Of a stretch of 64,000 nt of DNA, positions 25,924 to 33,658 are shown one piece after another; within the stretch, counting starts at the first letter, position 1, and each line of letters starts with the position of its first letter. The position numbers were made by a program, and so were the translations under genes. The DNA lies in assembly GCF_003490595.1 (NCBI RefSeq), contig NZ_QQGY01000008.1, positions 1 to 64,000 of the forward strand, in the 5' to 3' direction. Below the pieces are notes generated by a model that was not told the DNA's origin, searched no databases, and saw nothing but the letters and a program-made list of their open reading frames with translations. The stretch is from Haemophilus haemolyticus_L (GTDB lineage: Bacteria > Pseudomonadota > Gammaproteobacteria > Enterobacterales > Pasteurellaceae).

Positions 25924-27438
25924 TTAACGTTTCGCTTTCTTAATAAACTTCATCAAACGTTTACGTTTACGCAATTGGTTCGGAGTGAGTTTATTTTTGC
26001 GTCCTGCAAATGGGTTTGAGCCTTCTTGGAAAAGAAGACGAATCGGTGAACCAATAATTTTCAAGCTCTTACGATAATAATTAGATAAATAACGTTTATA
26101 AGAATCGGGTAATTTATCCATTTGGTTACCGTGAACCACTATAATTGGTGGATTATAACCGCCTGGGTGAGCATATTTTAATTTAATGCGACGACCACCA
26201 ATCATCGGGGGTTGATGCTCGTCCGTTGCCATTTGCAAAATACGAGTTAAAAGCGAAGTCGTCATTTTTTGAGTTGCACAAGCATAGGCTTCTTTAATCG
26301 AATCAAAAAGATTACCCACACCACTGCCGTGCAATGCAGAAATAAAATGCACGCGCGCAAAATCAATAAAATCTAAACGACGATCAAGTTCAGATTTCAC
26401 CCGGTCTTTCACATCTTGATCTAGACCATCCCATTTATTTACGACGATCACCAAAGAACGACCAGCATTTAGAATAAAGCCGAGTAAAGATAAATCCTGA
26501 TCAGAAATGTTCTCTCTCGCATCAATAGTCAGCAACACAACATTAGCATCTTGAATCGCTTGTAAGGTTTTAATCACGGAGAATTTTTCAACAGCTAAAT
26601 GCACTTTACCACGCTTACGCACACCAGCCGTATCAATTAACGTATATTGCTGCCCATCACGCTCCATTGGAATATAAATACTGTCGCGTGTCGTGCCTGG
26701 CATATCGTAAACCACCACACGATCTTCACCTAAAATACGATTGGTTAAAGTGGATTTACCCACATTTGGACGACCTACAATGGCTATTTTGATATTCTTA
26801 TCTTGTTCTTCTTCAAGTTCTTCGTCTAACGCATCATCAATTAATGCCGTATCTTCTTCTGAATCAAAATCGAATTCTTGTTCCCATTCGTCTTGTTCCT
26901 CCTCAGAAGTGCGGTTATTTTCATCGGCGTTTTCCATTTGTTCCGCAAACGGTGCAAGCACTTGTTCCATTAATTGAGTAACACCACGACCTTGTGAAGC
27001 TGCGATTTGCTCAATTTCCCCTAAACCTAGCTGATAAAATTCAGCACAATGAGAATCCGCATCGATACCATCGGTTTTATTTGCCACCACAATCGTCGTT
27101 TTGTTTTGACGTTGACGTAAGTAATTGGCAATACCAATATCAGCTGCCGTTAAACCTGCACGAGCATCTACAAGAAAAAGAACAATATCGGCTTCATCAA
27201 TAGCAAGCAAAGATTGCTCCGCCATTTTTTCTTCTACGCCCTCTTCGGTTCCATCAATACCGCCAGTATCAATAACAATAAACTCATAGCCAGCAATATG
27301 AGCATGGCCGTATTTTCTATCACGAGTTAAACCAGGAAAATCAGCGACTAACGCATCTCTTGTACGAGTAAGGCGATTAAATAATGTGGATTTTCCCACA
27401 TTCGGGCGACCTACAAGGGCCACAACTGGAGTTGCCAT
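25924..27438 (-). CDS. der: ribosome-assembly GTPase Der (EngA)
   Basis: Tandem-GTPase that binds the 50S precursor and is essential in most bacteria. 504 aa. Two G1 loops GRPNVGKS at residues 10-17 and near 222; two DTGG/DTAG G3 motifs; G4 motifs NKTD and NKWD. An acidic linker rich in Glu and Asp separates the two G domains, and a KH-like basic C-terminal domain ends in KKAKR. It is monocistronic, with a terminator-like hairpin upstream at 27524-27552. Confidence 0.97.
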   Translation of the reverse strand: MATPVVALVGRPNVGKSTLFNRLTRTRDALVADFPGLTRDRKYGHAHIAGYEFIVIDTGGIDGTEEGVEEKMAEQSLLAIDEADIVLFLVDARAGLTAADIGIANYLRQRQNKTTIVVANKTDGIDADSHCAEFYQLGLGEIEQIAASQGRGVTQLMEQVLAPFAEQMENADENNRTSEEEQDEWEQEFDFDSEEDTALIDDALDEELEEEQDKNIKIAIVGRPNVGKSTLTNRILGEDRVVVYDMPGTTRDSIYIPMERDGQQYTLIDTAGVRKRGKVHLAVEKFSVIKTLQAIQDANVVLLTIDARENISDQDLSLLGFILNAGRSLVIVVNKWDGLDQDVKDRVKSELDRRLDFIDFARVHFISALHGSGVGNLFDSIKEAYACATQKMTTSLLTRILQMATDEHQPPMIGGRRIKLKYAHPGGYNPPIIVVHGNQMDKLPDSYKRYLSNYYRKSLKIIGSPIRLLFQEGSNPFAGRKNKLTPNQLRKRKRLMKFIKKAKR

Positions 27439-27516
27439 AAAAAATCTCTTATTTTGTCAAAAATGACGGCTATTATATCGGAAGTTAAAGGATTGGTAAA
27501 AAATGATTTCATAAAG

Positions 27517-27552
27517 AAAAGAAAAAGCCACAGGATACAATCCTATGGCTTT
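27517..27552 (-). terminator. terminator upstream of der, reading leftward
   Basis: AAAGCCACAGGAT and ATCCTATGGCTTT pair at 12 of 13 positions around a 3-nt loop, then continue into TTTTTCTTTTC on the minus strand. It would end any leftward transcript coming from the Sib-like promoter or the tRNA-Asp genes before it reaches der. Confidence 0.7.
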
Positions 27553-27562
27553 CTAAACACTG

Positions 27563-27591
27563 TTTATTTATCTATAACTTAACGTTATAAT
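27563..27591 (+). promoter_or_regulatory. candidate promoter of the ibs-like toxin mRNA
   Basis: Consensus -10 TATAAT (27586-27591) with a poor -35 TTTATT (27563-27568) at 17 bp. The predicted start near 27598 places a strong hairpin (arms 27595-27606 and 27614-27625) at the very 5' end of the mRNA, about 65 nt before the toxin ATG. Confidence 0.55.
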
Positions 27592-27594
27592 AAT

Positions 27595-27760
27595 CTCGCT
27601 TTCAAGGACCCAGCTTGAAAGCGAGTGTTGCGCTTTTTCGCAACGTTTGAAGAGGATAAGAAAATGATTAAACTCATTATCCTTGTCGTACTACTATTAT
27701 TAGTGAGTTTACCGACTTACTAATAACACGACATACTAGGGAGTATGCAGCTCCCTAGTT
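27595..27760 (-). ncRNA. sib: Sib-like antisense antitoxin RNA
   Basis: Predicted from a minus-strand promoter with consensus -35 and a start near 27760. The RNA would run across the whole ibs-like frame. It contains hairpins ACTAGGGAG/CTCCCTAGT (27735-27759), GTTGCG/CGCAAC (27627-27644) and a 12-bp stem (27595-27625) followed by ATTATTATAA. About 165 nt, near the size of E. coli Sib RNAs (roughly 110-150). The 3' end is uncertain; the alternative is the terminator at 27524-27552. Confidence 0.65.
27664..27723 (+). CDS. ibs: Ibs-like type I toxin peptide (19 aa)
   Basis: Encodes MIKLIILVVLLLLVSLPTY: a charged N-terminus, one very hydrophobic helix, and the S-x-P-T-Y ending seen in E. coli Ibs toxins, which insert in the inner membrane and depolarise it. 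GAGGAT lies 6 nt before the ATG. The frame is closed by TAA. The gene is flanked by stable hairpins and faced by a strong antisense promoter, the arrangement of ibs/sib loci. It lies between der and two tRNA-Asp genes. Assignment rests on length, sequence likeness recalled from E. coli, and layout; toxicity is inferred. Confidence 0.8.
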   Translation: MIKLIILVVLLLLVSLPTY

Positions 27761-27766
27761 CTTCAA

Positions 27767-27795
27767 ATCTTAAAAGTTTACTTTATTTTTGTCAA
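27767..27795 (-). promoter_or_regulatory. promoter of the Sib-like antisense RNA
   Basis: On the minus strand: consensus -35 TTGACA (27790-27795), a 17-bp spacer, -10 TAAGAT (27767-27772). Far stronger than the toxin promoter, as expected for an antitoxin RNA. It starts right after the tRNA-Asp terminator, so it is a separate unit. Confidence 0.7.
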
Positions 27796-27816
27796 GGATA
27801 AGCAAATTTCAGATAC

Positions 27817-27838
27817 AAAAAAAGCACCGTTAGGTGCT
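27817..27838 (-). terminator. terminator of the tRNA-Asp operon
   Basis: On the minus strand AGCACC-TAAC-GGTGCT is followed by TTTTTT. It lies 18 nt after the downstream tRNA-Asp gene. Confidence 0.75.
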
Positions 27839-27856
27839 ATCTTTATTTATCTTAAT

Positions 27857-27933
27857 TGGCGGAATGGACGGGACTCGAACCCGCGACCCCCTGCGTGACA
27901 GGCAGGTATTCTAACCAGCTGAACTACCACTCC
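27857..27933 (-). tRNA. aspT: tRNA-Asp (GTC anticodon), copy 1
   Basis: A 77-nt cloverleaf GGAGTGGTAG...CCA with anticodon GTC in CCTGTCACG. Identical to the second copy 23 nt upstream. Confidence 0.97.
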
Positions 27934-27956
27934 GAGATAAGATATTCATTTTAAAT

Positions 27957-28033
27957 TGGCGGAATGGACGGGACTCGAACCCGCGACCCCCTGCGTGACA
28001 GGCAGGTATTCTAACCAGCTGAACTACCACTCC
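27957..28033 (-). tRNA. aspU: tRNA-Asp (GTC anticodon), copy 2
   Basis: Identical 77-nt copy of the neighbouring tRNA-Asp; the first gene of the pair in the direction of transcription. The two were probably produced by tandem duplication and are co-transcribed. Confidence 0.97.
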
Positions 28034-28047
28034 GCTAAGTGGTGCGT

Positions 28048-28076
28048 ATCATAATGACGAACATAAATCTCGTCAA
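28048..28076 (-). promoter_or_regulatory. promoter of the tRNA-Asp pair
   Basis: On the minus strand: -35 TTGACG (28071-28076), a 17-bp spacer, -10 TATGAT (28048-28053), then the GC-rich ACGCACC. It lies 14 nt from the first tRNA. Confidence 0.75.
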
Positions 28077-28120
28077 TCTTTTTTTATTAAATTTTACTTA
28101 CCTGCTTAAATTCCAAACGA

Positions 28121-28891
28121 TTAATGCACATTATCATTGCCAAAGCGTTTATCCCAAAGACAATTATTTCCACTTTTTTTATTAATCATCTTTAATAATT
28201 CTAAATGCGCTTGTAGCTCATCGTCAGTGGGTTGAAGTAATTTTAAATTGTACGCAAAATCCATCGCACTTTTTATTTCTTCCGCCGCTTTTTCTTGCAC
28301 AACATGGATAACTTCAGACTCAACAGATTCTTCTTCATCGAATAAATTTGTTTGTCCCCCCGTCATCATCAAATAAACATCCGCCAAGATCTCGGCATCC
28401 AGTAGCGCACCGTGCAAAGTACGTTTGCTATTATCAATACCTAAACGATCACAAAGTGCGTCCAAATTATTACGTTTTCCAGGATACATCTGACGCGCCA
28501 TTTGTAGCGTATCTGTCACCAAACAAATATCGTTAGTTTTCACATTGAGGTTGAGTTTACGAAATTCATAATCCATAAATCCAACGTCAAAGGGTGCATT
28601 GTGAATAAGCAATTCCGCACCATTAATATAATCCAAAAACTCTTGAGCAATGTCTTTGAATTCGGGTTTATCCGCTAACATTTCATCAGTAATACCATGA
28701 ACTTTAATCGCATCAGGATCAACGGGGCGATCTGGTTTAATGTAAATATGGAAATTATTACCTGTGTAACGACGATTTATTAATTCAACTGCACCAATTT
28801 CAATAATGCAGTGTCCTTCATAATGTGCGCCAAGCTGATTCATACCTGTAGTTTCAGTATCTAATACAATTTGGCGATTGGGATTAATCAT
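28121..28891 (-). CDS. dnaQ: DNA polymerase III epsilon subunit (proofreading exonuclease)
   Basis: 3'-5' exonuclease that proofreads for the replicative polymerase. 256 aa (E. coli 243). Exo I LDTETTG at residues 10-16 carries the metal-binding Asp and Glu, Exo II is in HNAPFDVGFMD near 98, and Exo III-epsilon is HGALLDAEILADVY, with the catalytic His, near 161. The C-terminal tail contacts the polymerase alpha subunit. It diverges from rnhA with 60 bp between start codons, as in E. coli. Confidence 0.97.
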   Translation of the reverse strand: MINPNRQIVLDTETTGMNQLGAHYEGHCIIEIGAVELINRRYTGNNFHIYIKPDRPVDPDAIKVHGITDEMLADKPEFKDIAQEFLDYINGAELLIHNAPFDVGFMDYEFRKLNLNVKTNDICLVTDTLQMARQMYPGKRNNLDALCDRLGIDNSKRTLHGALLDAEILADVYLMMTGGQTNLFDEEESVESEVIHVVQEKAAEEIKSAMDFAYNLKLLQPTDDELQAHLELLKMINKKSGNNCLWDKRFGNDNVH

Positions 28892-28951
28892 TTGTTCAAC
28901 CTATCTCTTTCCATTAAAATACTTGTCATTCTACACAACAACCTTTTTGTT

Positions 28952-29416
28952 ATGCAAAAACAGATTGAAATTTTTACTGATGGATCTTGCTTAGGTAATC
29001 CAGGTGCGGGCGGAATTGGTGCCGTATTGCGTTATAAACAACATGAAAAAACACTCTCCAAAGGCTATTTCAAAACCACCAATAATCGAATGGAATTACG
29101 CGCTGTTATTGAAGCATTAAATGCCTTAAAAGAACCTTGCTTGATCACGCTTTATAGTGATAGCCAATATATGAAAAATGGTATAACAAAATGGATCTTT
29201 AACTGGAAAAAAAATAATTGGAAAGCAAGTTCTGGAAAGCCTGTAAAAAACCAAGATTTATGGATAGCCTTAGATGAATCCATCCAACGTCATAAAATTA
29301 ATTGGCAATGGGTAAAAGGTCATGCCGGACACAGAGAAAATGAAATATGCGATGAATTAGCAAAAAAAGGGGCAGAAAATCCAACACAGGAAGATATTGG
29401 CTACATGGAAGAATAA
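28952..29416 (+). CDS. rnhA: ribonuclease HI
   Basis: Degrades the RNA strand of RNA-DNA hybrids. 154 aa from the ATG at 28952 (E. coli 155). The DEDD catalytic set is visible: Asp in FTDGSCLGNPG (about 9), Glu in NRMELRA (about 47), Asp in YSDSQY (about 69) and Asp in EICDELAKKGA (about 133). A longer reading from 28871 overlaps dnaQ and lacks support. It is divergent from dnaQ. Confidence 0.96.
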   Translation: MQKQIEIFTDGSCLGNPGAGGIGAVLRYKQHEKTLSKGYFKTTNNRMELRAVIEALNALKEPCLITLYSDSQYMKNGITKWIFNWKKNNWKASSGKPVKNQDLWIALDESIQRHKINWQWVKGHAGHRENEICDELAKKGAENPTQEDIGYMEE

Positions 29417-29520
29417 TATAGAAAACAGATATACCATCCTATTCCCCAATACCTAAAAATATTTATAGACGATACTTAAACCTCAAAAAAAGAACAAAAA
29501 ACAGACAAAAATATACAAAA

Positions 29521-29542
29521 AATGTGATCTAGATCAGATTTC
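29521..29542 (+). promoter_or_regulatory. CRP-binding site upstream of ompP2
   Basis: AATGTGATCTAGATCAGATT: TGTGA-N6-TCAGA, one mismatch from the consensus TGTGATCTAGATCACA. Its centre lies near -70 from the predicted ompP2 start, a workable class I position on the same DNA face. Confidence 0.7.
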
Positions 29543-29565
29543 AAGAAAATTAAAATTTTGGAGAG

Positions 29566-29594
29566 TTGACATCAAAATGCGAATTTGCAATGAT
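29566..29594 (+). promoter_or_regulatory. promoter of ompP2
   Basis: Consensus -35 TTGACA (29566-29571), a 17-bp spacer and -10 AATGAT (29589-29594). The start would lie near 29601, leaving a leader of about 79 nt. The long 5' region may hold post-transcriptional control, but I saw no specific element. Confidence 0.6.
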
Positions 29595-29679
29595 TCGCCA
29601 TGTCTATTTAGGCGGTTGGACAATCTTATATGAAAAGAGTTCAATCATAGATAGTAAACAACCATAAGGAATACAAATT

Positions 29680-30726
29680 ATGAAAAAAACACTTGCAGCA
29701 TTAATCATCGGTGCATTCGCAGCTTCAGCAGCGAACGCAGCAGTAGTTTACGATAACGAAGGAACTAAAGTTGAAATTGGTGGTTCTCTTCGTCTTATTT
29801 TAGAAAAAACTAATAAAGGTGGAGAAGCAAATAAACACACCCACTCAGGCTTAAGAAATGCAGGCTCTCGTTTAGAAGTTAAAGTTAAACATAATTTAGA
29901 TAGCGGCTACTATGCATTGGGTTACTTACAAGTTCGTCTTGATGGTAAACAAGGCAATGGCGCTAAAGACGATGGCTTTGGAGCTTTAGGTACTAAACGC
30001 GCTTTCGTTGGTTTAGGTCACAAAGAACGTGGTGAAGTTACATTTGGTCGCCAAGTAACCACTGCAGACTCTTTAAGCACAGCTAACGATTACACCTATG
30101 GCATTATCGATAAAGATGCGTACCTTCCAACCGAAGGTGATTCTGTAGTTCGCTATGCTTACAAAGGTATTGATAATTTAGTAATTAGTGCTGACTACTT
30201 ATTTGCAAACCAACGCCAAAATAATGAAGTAGTAACTAATACTCTTGAAAATGGTTTCCAAGCTGGCGTTGCCTATGAAGATGGCATTATTGCTAAATTC
30301 GGTTATGGTCGTACTAACTATAAATCAGCAACTTCTCAAAAACATCATGTAGATGGTTTCTTAACTACCTTGGGTTATGATTTCGGTGGTGCAATCGTAT
30401 CTCTTGATGGCGGTTATGCGAAAGAAAAAGAAATGAATCAAAATACTAAGAGATTCTATGTATCTCCAGGTTTCCAATATCAAGTTACTGATTTAACCAA
30501 CGTATATGGTAACTACAAATATGAGCAAGAAAAAGAACATAATGGTTCAAAAGCTAAAGTCCACGGTTTCTTACTTGGCGTAGGTCATAAACTTCATAAA
30601 CAAGTATTAACTTATGTAGAAGGAAAATACCAAGTTGGTAAAGGGTACGACGCTAATGGTTCTTATGTTGAAGGCTCTAAAGTTAAAGACAAAGCTATCG
30701 GTGTAGGTATCCGTGTATTCTTCTAA
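29680..30726 (+). CDS. ompP2: major outer-membrane porin P2
   Basis: Trimeric general porin, the most abundant outer-membrane protein of H. influenzae and the route for NAD and small solutes. 348 aa with a 20-residue signal peptide ending AANA. The mature start AVVYDNEGTKVEIGGS and the closing GVGIRVFF, with a terminal Phe, are typical of P2 and Gram-negative porins. Between strands the surface loops are charged and strain-variable (for example about residues 36-45 and 175-185). AAGGAATACAAATT precedes the ATG. It stands alone with its own promoter and terminator. Confidence 0.96.
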   Translation: MKKTLAALIIGAFAASAANAAVVYDNEGTKVEIGGSLRLILEKTNKGGEANKHTHSGLRNAGSRLEVKVKHNLDSGYYALGYLQVRLDGKQGNGAKDDGFGALGTKRAFVGLGHKERGEVTFGRQVTTADSLSTANDYTYGIIDKDAYLPTEGDSVVRYAYKGIDNLVISADYLFANQRQNNEVVTNTLENGFQAGVAYEDGIIAKFGYGRTNYKSATSQKHHVDGFLTTLGYDFGGAIVSLDGGYAKEKEMNQNTKRFYVSPGFQYQVTDLTNVYGNYKYEQEKEHNGSKAKVHGFLLGVGHKLHKQVLTYVEGKYQVGKGYDANGSYVEGSKVKDKAIGVGIRVFF

Positions 30727-30746
30727 TTAAACAATTAGAAACTATG

Positions 30747-30774
30747 AAGGCGAATCGAAAGGTTCGCCTTTTTG
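30747..30774 (+). terminator. terminator of ompP2
   Basis: A 10-bp stem AAGGCGAATC/GGTTCGCCTT (one G-U) closed by a GAAA tetraloop, followed by TTTTTG. It lies 20 nt after the stop codon. Confidence 0.85.
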
Positions 30775-31031
30775 TTTGTTCTAAAATCGAATAAAACAAT
30801 CTAAAGTTGTTTAAAATATTTAAGGCCGATAGGAATTACAAAGTATGTGACGTTATTTTATAGTTATTCATTTTGATTTTTCTCTACGTTAAATCCTCAC
30901 AATATCTATTCAATAAGAGATACCACAAAATTCAGCTAAAGAAGATTTTGAAAATCATGAGGAAAATAAGATAAAGAATGACTTATATAAAATAAATACC
31001 TTGTGGAAGTTAAAAGAATATTTCATTGAAT
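30775..31031. other. AT-rich stretch without an intact gene; possible coding remnant
   Basis: About 250 nt between the ompP2 terminator and the yfe operon terminator. A start-less open frame of 38 codons at 30917-31033 (+), ending KLKEYFIE, has a plausible charged composition and may be the tail of a lost gene. I recognise no family. Recalled Rd order has the sialic-acid genes after ompP2; none are here. Confidence 0.4.
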
Positions 31032-31064
31032 AAAAACGGCACAAACATGACTTGTACCGTTTTT
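31032..31064 (-). terminator. terminator of the yfe/sit-like operon
   Basis: AAAAACGGCACAA and TTGTACCGTTTTT pair with one mismatch around a 7-nt loop; T run on the minus strand. It lies 13 nt after the last permease stop. Confidence 0.75.
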
Positions 31065-31077
31065 AAAAGAAGGGAAA

Positions 31078-31893
31078 TTATCTTGTTTTAATTTTGCTAT
31101 AGGTTAATGCCACGACAAAAAACACAGCTTGCAGCAGAATAATACAAGCTCCTGTTGACGCATCAAAATGATAGCTCAATATTACGCCAATTAGGCTTGA
31201 TGTAATGGAACTGACAATAGCAATCCATAACATTTTATCAAAAGATTTGGTGAGCGTAAGTGCGGTAATTCCCGGTGCAATTAACATTGCCACCACCAAA
31301 ATAACACCTACTACTTGCATCGTGCTTACAATGGTTAAAGCAAGCAGCATTAATAAGCCATAATGTAAAATCTTTGGAGAAAGACCTGCAACACGAGCAT
31401 GACTTGGGTCAAAACAATAAAGCAAAAAATCTTTACGTTTAAAGACAATCATACAAAAAATTATCGCAGAAATGACCGCACTTTGAATAAGCTCTTGATG
31501 ACTTACACCCAATACATTACCAAACAAAATATGTGTTAAATGCTGTTCTGTTTGAATTTTGGTGAACATAACAAGACCAATGGCAAACATACCAGAAAAT
31601 ACAATGCCCATTGCAGTATCTTCTTTTATGCGACTATTTTCTTTTAAATATCCCACACCAAGCGAGCAAAAAATGCCTGAAAAAAATGCGCCAATCGCTA
31701 AAGGGATTCCTGCCAAATAAGCAAGTACAATACCAGGCAACACCGCATGAGAAATCGCATCGCCCATTAACGACCAACCTTTCAAGACTAAATAGCAAGA
31801 AAGTAACGCACAAATAATTGAAACAATCAATGCGGTCAATAAGGCATTTTGCATAAACTCAAATTGTAGCGGTTCTAAAATCCAATCAAACAT
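31078..31893 (-). CDS. yfeD: Mn/Fe ABC transporter permease (YfeD/SitD-like)
   Basis: 271 aa with about 7-8 membrane helices, ABC-3 (zinc/manganese/iron chelate) family. The segment KGWSLMGDAISHAVLPG near residue 38 and VGVILVVAMLIAPG near 190 are family-conserved. It is one of two paralogous permeases that form the channel of the YfeABCD/SitABCD/MntABCD importer. Last gene of the leftward operon; overlaps the preceding permease gene by 8 nt. Confidence 0.92.
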   Translation of the reverse strand: MFDWILEPLQFEFMQNALLTALIVSIICALLSCYLVLKGWSLMGDAISHAVLPGIVLAYLAGIPLAIGAFFSGIFCSLGVGYLKENSRIKEDTAMGIVFSGMFAIGLVMFTKIQTEQHLTHILFGNVLGVSHQELIQSAVISAIIFCMIVFKRKDFLLYCFDPSHARVAGLSPKILHYGLLMLLALTIVSTMQVVGVILVVAMLIAPGITALTLTKSFDKMLWIAIVSSITSSLIGVILSYHFDASTGACIILLQAVFFVVALTYSKIKTR

Positions 31894-32734
31894 TTTCTAC
31901 CGCCTTTTTATTACGAGTGAGTAAGCCATATTTTGGTGAAAATAAGAAAGCAGCCAAGAATAATAATGTTTGCAATGTGACAATCACACCGCCAGTAGCA
32001 CCATCTAAATAATAGCTAATATAGACCCCAACAAAACTTGTCACTGCCCCTAAAATAATAGCGATGATAGACAAGGTTTTGAATTTATCTGTGAGTAAAT
32101 ATGCTGTCGCACCTGGGGTAACGACCATCGCAATCACTAAAATCGCGCCGACAGTTTGCAAGGCAGCAACCACACAAGCACTCAATAATGTGAAAAATAA
32201 AATTTTATAAAATAATGGAGAAAGACCGACTGTAATCGCTTGTGTTTCATCAAAAAAAATCAGCAGTAAATCCTTCCAAAATAATAAAAGCAATACTAAA
32301 CAAACACCGATGATAATTGCCACTTGATAAATATCTTCATCAGCAATACCTAAAATATTGCCTAAAATGATGCTTTGCACATTTACTGCGGTTGGATTTA
32401 AAGAAATGATCAATAGACCTAATGCAAAGAAAGTGCTAAAAATAAAACCGATAACGGCATCTTCTTTCAGTTTAGAAATGGATTTAATCCAAAGAATGGA
32501 AAGTGCGGCTAAAATTCCAGCAAAAAATGCACCAACGGCATAAGGTAAGGAGAAGGCATAAGCTATCGCGACACCAGGCACAACCGAATGAGAAAGCGCA
32601 TCGCCAATCAAAGACCAGCCTTTAAGCATTAAATATGAAGACAAAAAAGCACAAATCCCACCAACTGCCGTGCTCAAGATCATCGCCTTAAGCATATAAT
32701 CATAAGAGAAAGGTTCTAATAATAATGCTAACAT
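31886..32734 (-). CDS. yfeC: Mn/Fe ABC transporter permease (YfeC/SitC-like)
   Basis: 282 aa, ABC-3 family, paralogous to the downstream permease. KGWSLIGDALSHSVVPG and VGAILVIAMVVTPG occupy equivalent places. About eight membrane helices. It starts 3 nt after the ATPase gene and overlaps the next gene, which supports translation as a unit. Confidence 0.92.
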   Translation of the reverse strand: MLALLLEPFSYDYMLKAMILSTAVGGICAFLSSYLMLKGWSLIGDALSHSVVPGVAIAYAFSLPYAVGAFFAGILAALSILWIKSISKLKEDAVIGFIFSTFFALGLLIISLNPTAVNVQSIILGNILGIADEDIYQVAIIIGVCLVLLLLFWKDLLLIFFDETQAITVGLSPLFYKILFFTLLSACVVAALQTVGAILVIAMVVTPGATAYLLTDKFKTLSIIAIILGAVTSFVGVYISYYLDGATGGVIVTLQTLLFLAAFLFSPKYGLLTRNKKAVENV

Positions 32735-32737
32735 GCC

Positions 32738-33658
32738 TTAATCCTTCTCTTTTTTGACCGCACTTTTACAAGGACAGTCTTCAAAATGGCAATCCTTTGT
32801 TGTTGGTGCCGGTGGATCTTGTTTAGTTTCACCATAGAATACAACGGCTTTTTCATCATCCGTCAAGACGGTAACAGCACGTTTATCTTCATCATTATGC
32901 AAATCTTCACCCAACAATTTAATATGGCGTAATACCCCACCAAACACAATTTCCAAATTATGTTGGTTAAAGGTATCTTCCGTTTTCCCTGCTGCAATCA
33001 CCGTACGATTAATCATCACCACTTGATCACAAAAATCAGGAACAGAACCTAAGTTATGAGTTGAGACAAGAATAAGATGACCTTCTTCTCGAAGCTGTTG
33101 AAGAAGATCAACAATGGCATTTTCAGTTTTCACATCAACGCCAGTGAAAGGTTCATCTAATAAAATAATGGGACTTTGTTGTGCTAAAGCGCGGGCCAAA
33201 AACACGCGTTTTTTCTGCCCGCCAGATAACTCACCAATTTGACGATGCGCAAGATGTTCAATATTCACTCGCTGCATCGCCTCTTGAACTTTTTGTTTAT
33301 CAATCGCTTTAGGGATACGAAGGAAATTCATATACCCATAACGCCCCATCATCACGACATCATACACTGACACAGGAAATTGCCAGTCTACTTCTTCAGA
33401 TTGTGGAACATAAGCAACTAAATTACGTTTCAGTGCTTGGGAAATTGGCAGATCACAAAGTTTGATTTCACCTTGTTGTGGCTTCACAAGCCCCATTATG
33501 CTTTTAAACAATGTGGACTTGCCACTTCCATTTACACCCACTAATGCACAAATAGTTCCACTGTTTAATGAGAACGTCATATTGTGAATAGCTGTGTGGC
33601 CATTGTTGTAACGAACAGTTACATCATTAACCCAAATTGATGTCGAGAAAGAGTCCAT
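32738..33658 (-). CDS. yfeB: Mn/Fe ABC transporter ATP-binding protein (YfeB/SitB-like)
   Basis: 306 aa. Walker A GVNGSGKST near residue 41, signature LSGGQKKR near 144, Walker B IILLDEPFTGVD, switch His in VSTHN. The C-terminal tail is longer than usual and ends with a cysteine-rich stretch (CHFEDCPCKS) that may sense or bind metal; that is inference. Its start overlaps the binding-protein stop by 1 nt. Confidence 0.93.
   Translation of the reverse strand: MDSFSTSIWVNDVTVRYNNGHTAIHNMTFSLNSGTICALVGVNGSGKSTLFKSIMGLVKPQQGEIKLCDLPISQALKRNLVAYVPQSEEVDWQFPVSVYDVVMMGRYGYMNFLRIPKAIDKQKVQEAMQRVNIEHLAHRQIGELSGGQKKRVFLARALAQQSPIILLDEPFTGVDVKTENAIVDLLQQLREEGHLILVSTHNLGSVPDFCDQVVMINRTVIAAGKTEDTFNQHNLEIVFGGVLRHIKLLGEDLHNDEDKRAVTVLTDDEKAVVFYGETKQDPPAPTTKDCHFEDCPCKSAVKKEKD

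Noticed and set aside
27595..27760. Hairpin cluster as an insertion-sequence remnant or CRISPR
   Set aside because: The stems differ from each other, there is no transposase fragment, and the layout fits ibs/sib.
27857..28033. Tandem tRNA-Asp genes as prophage or island attachment site
   Set aside because: No integrase or flanking partial tRNA copy is present; simple duplication explains it.
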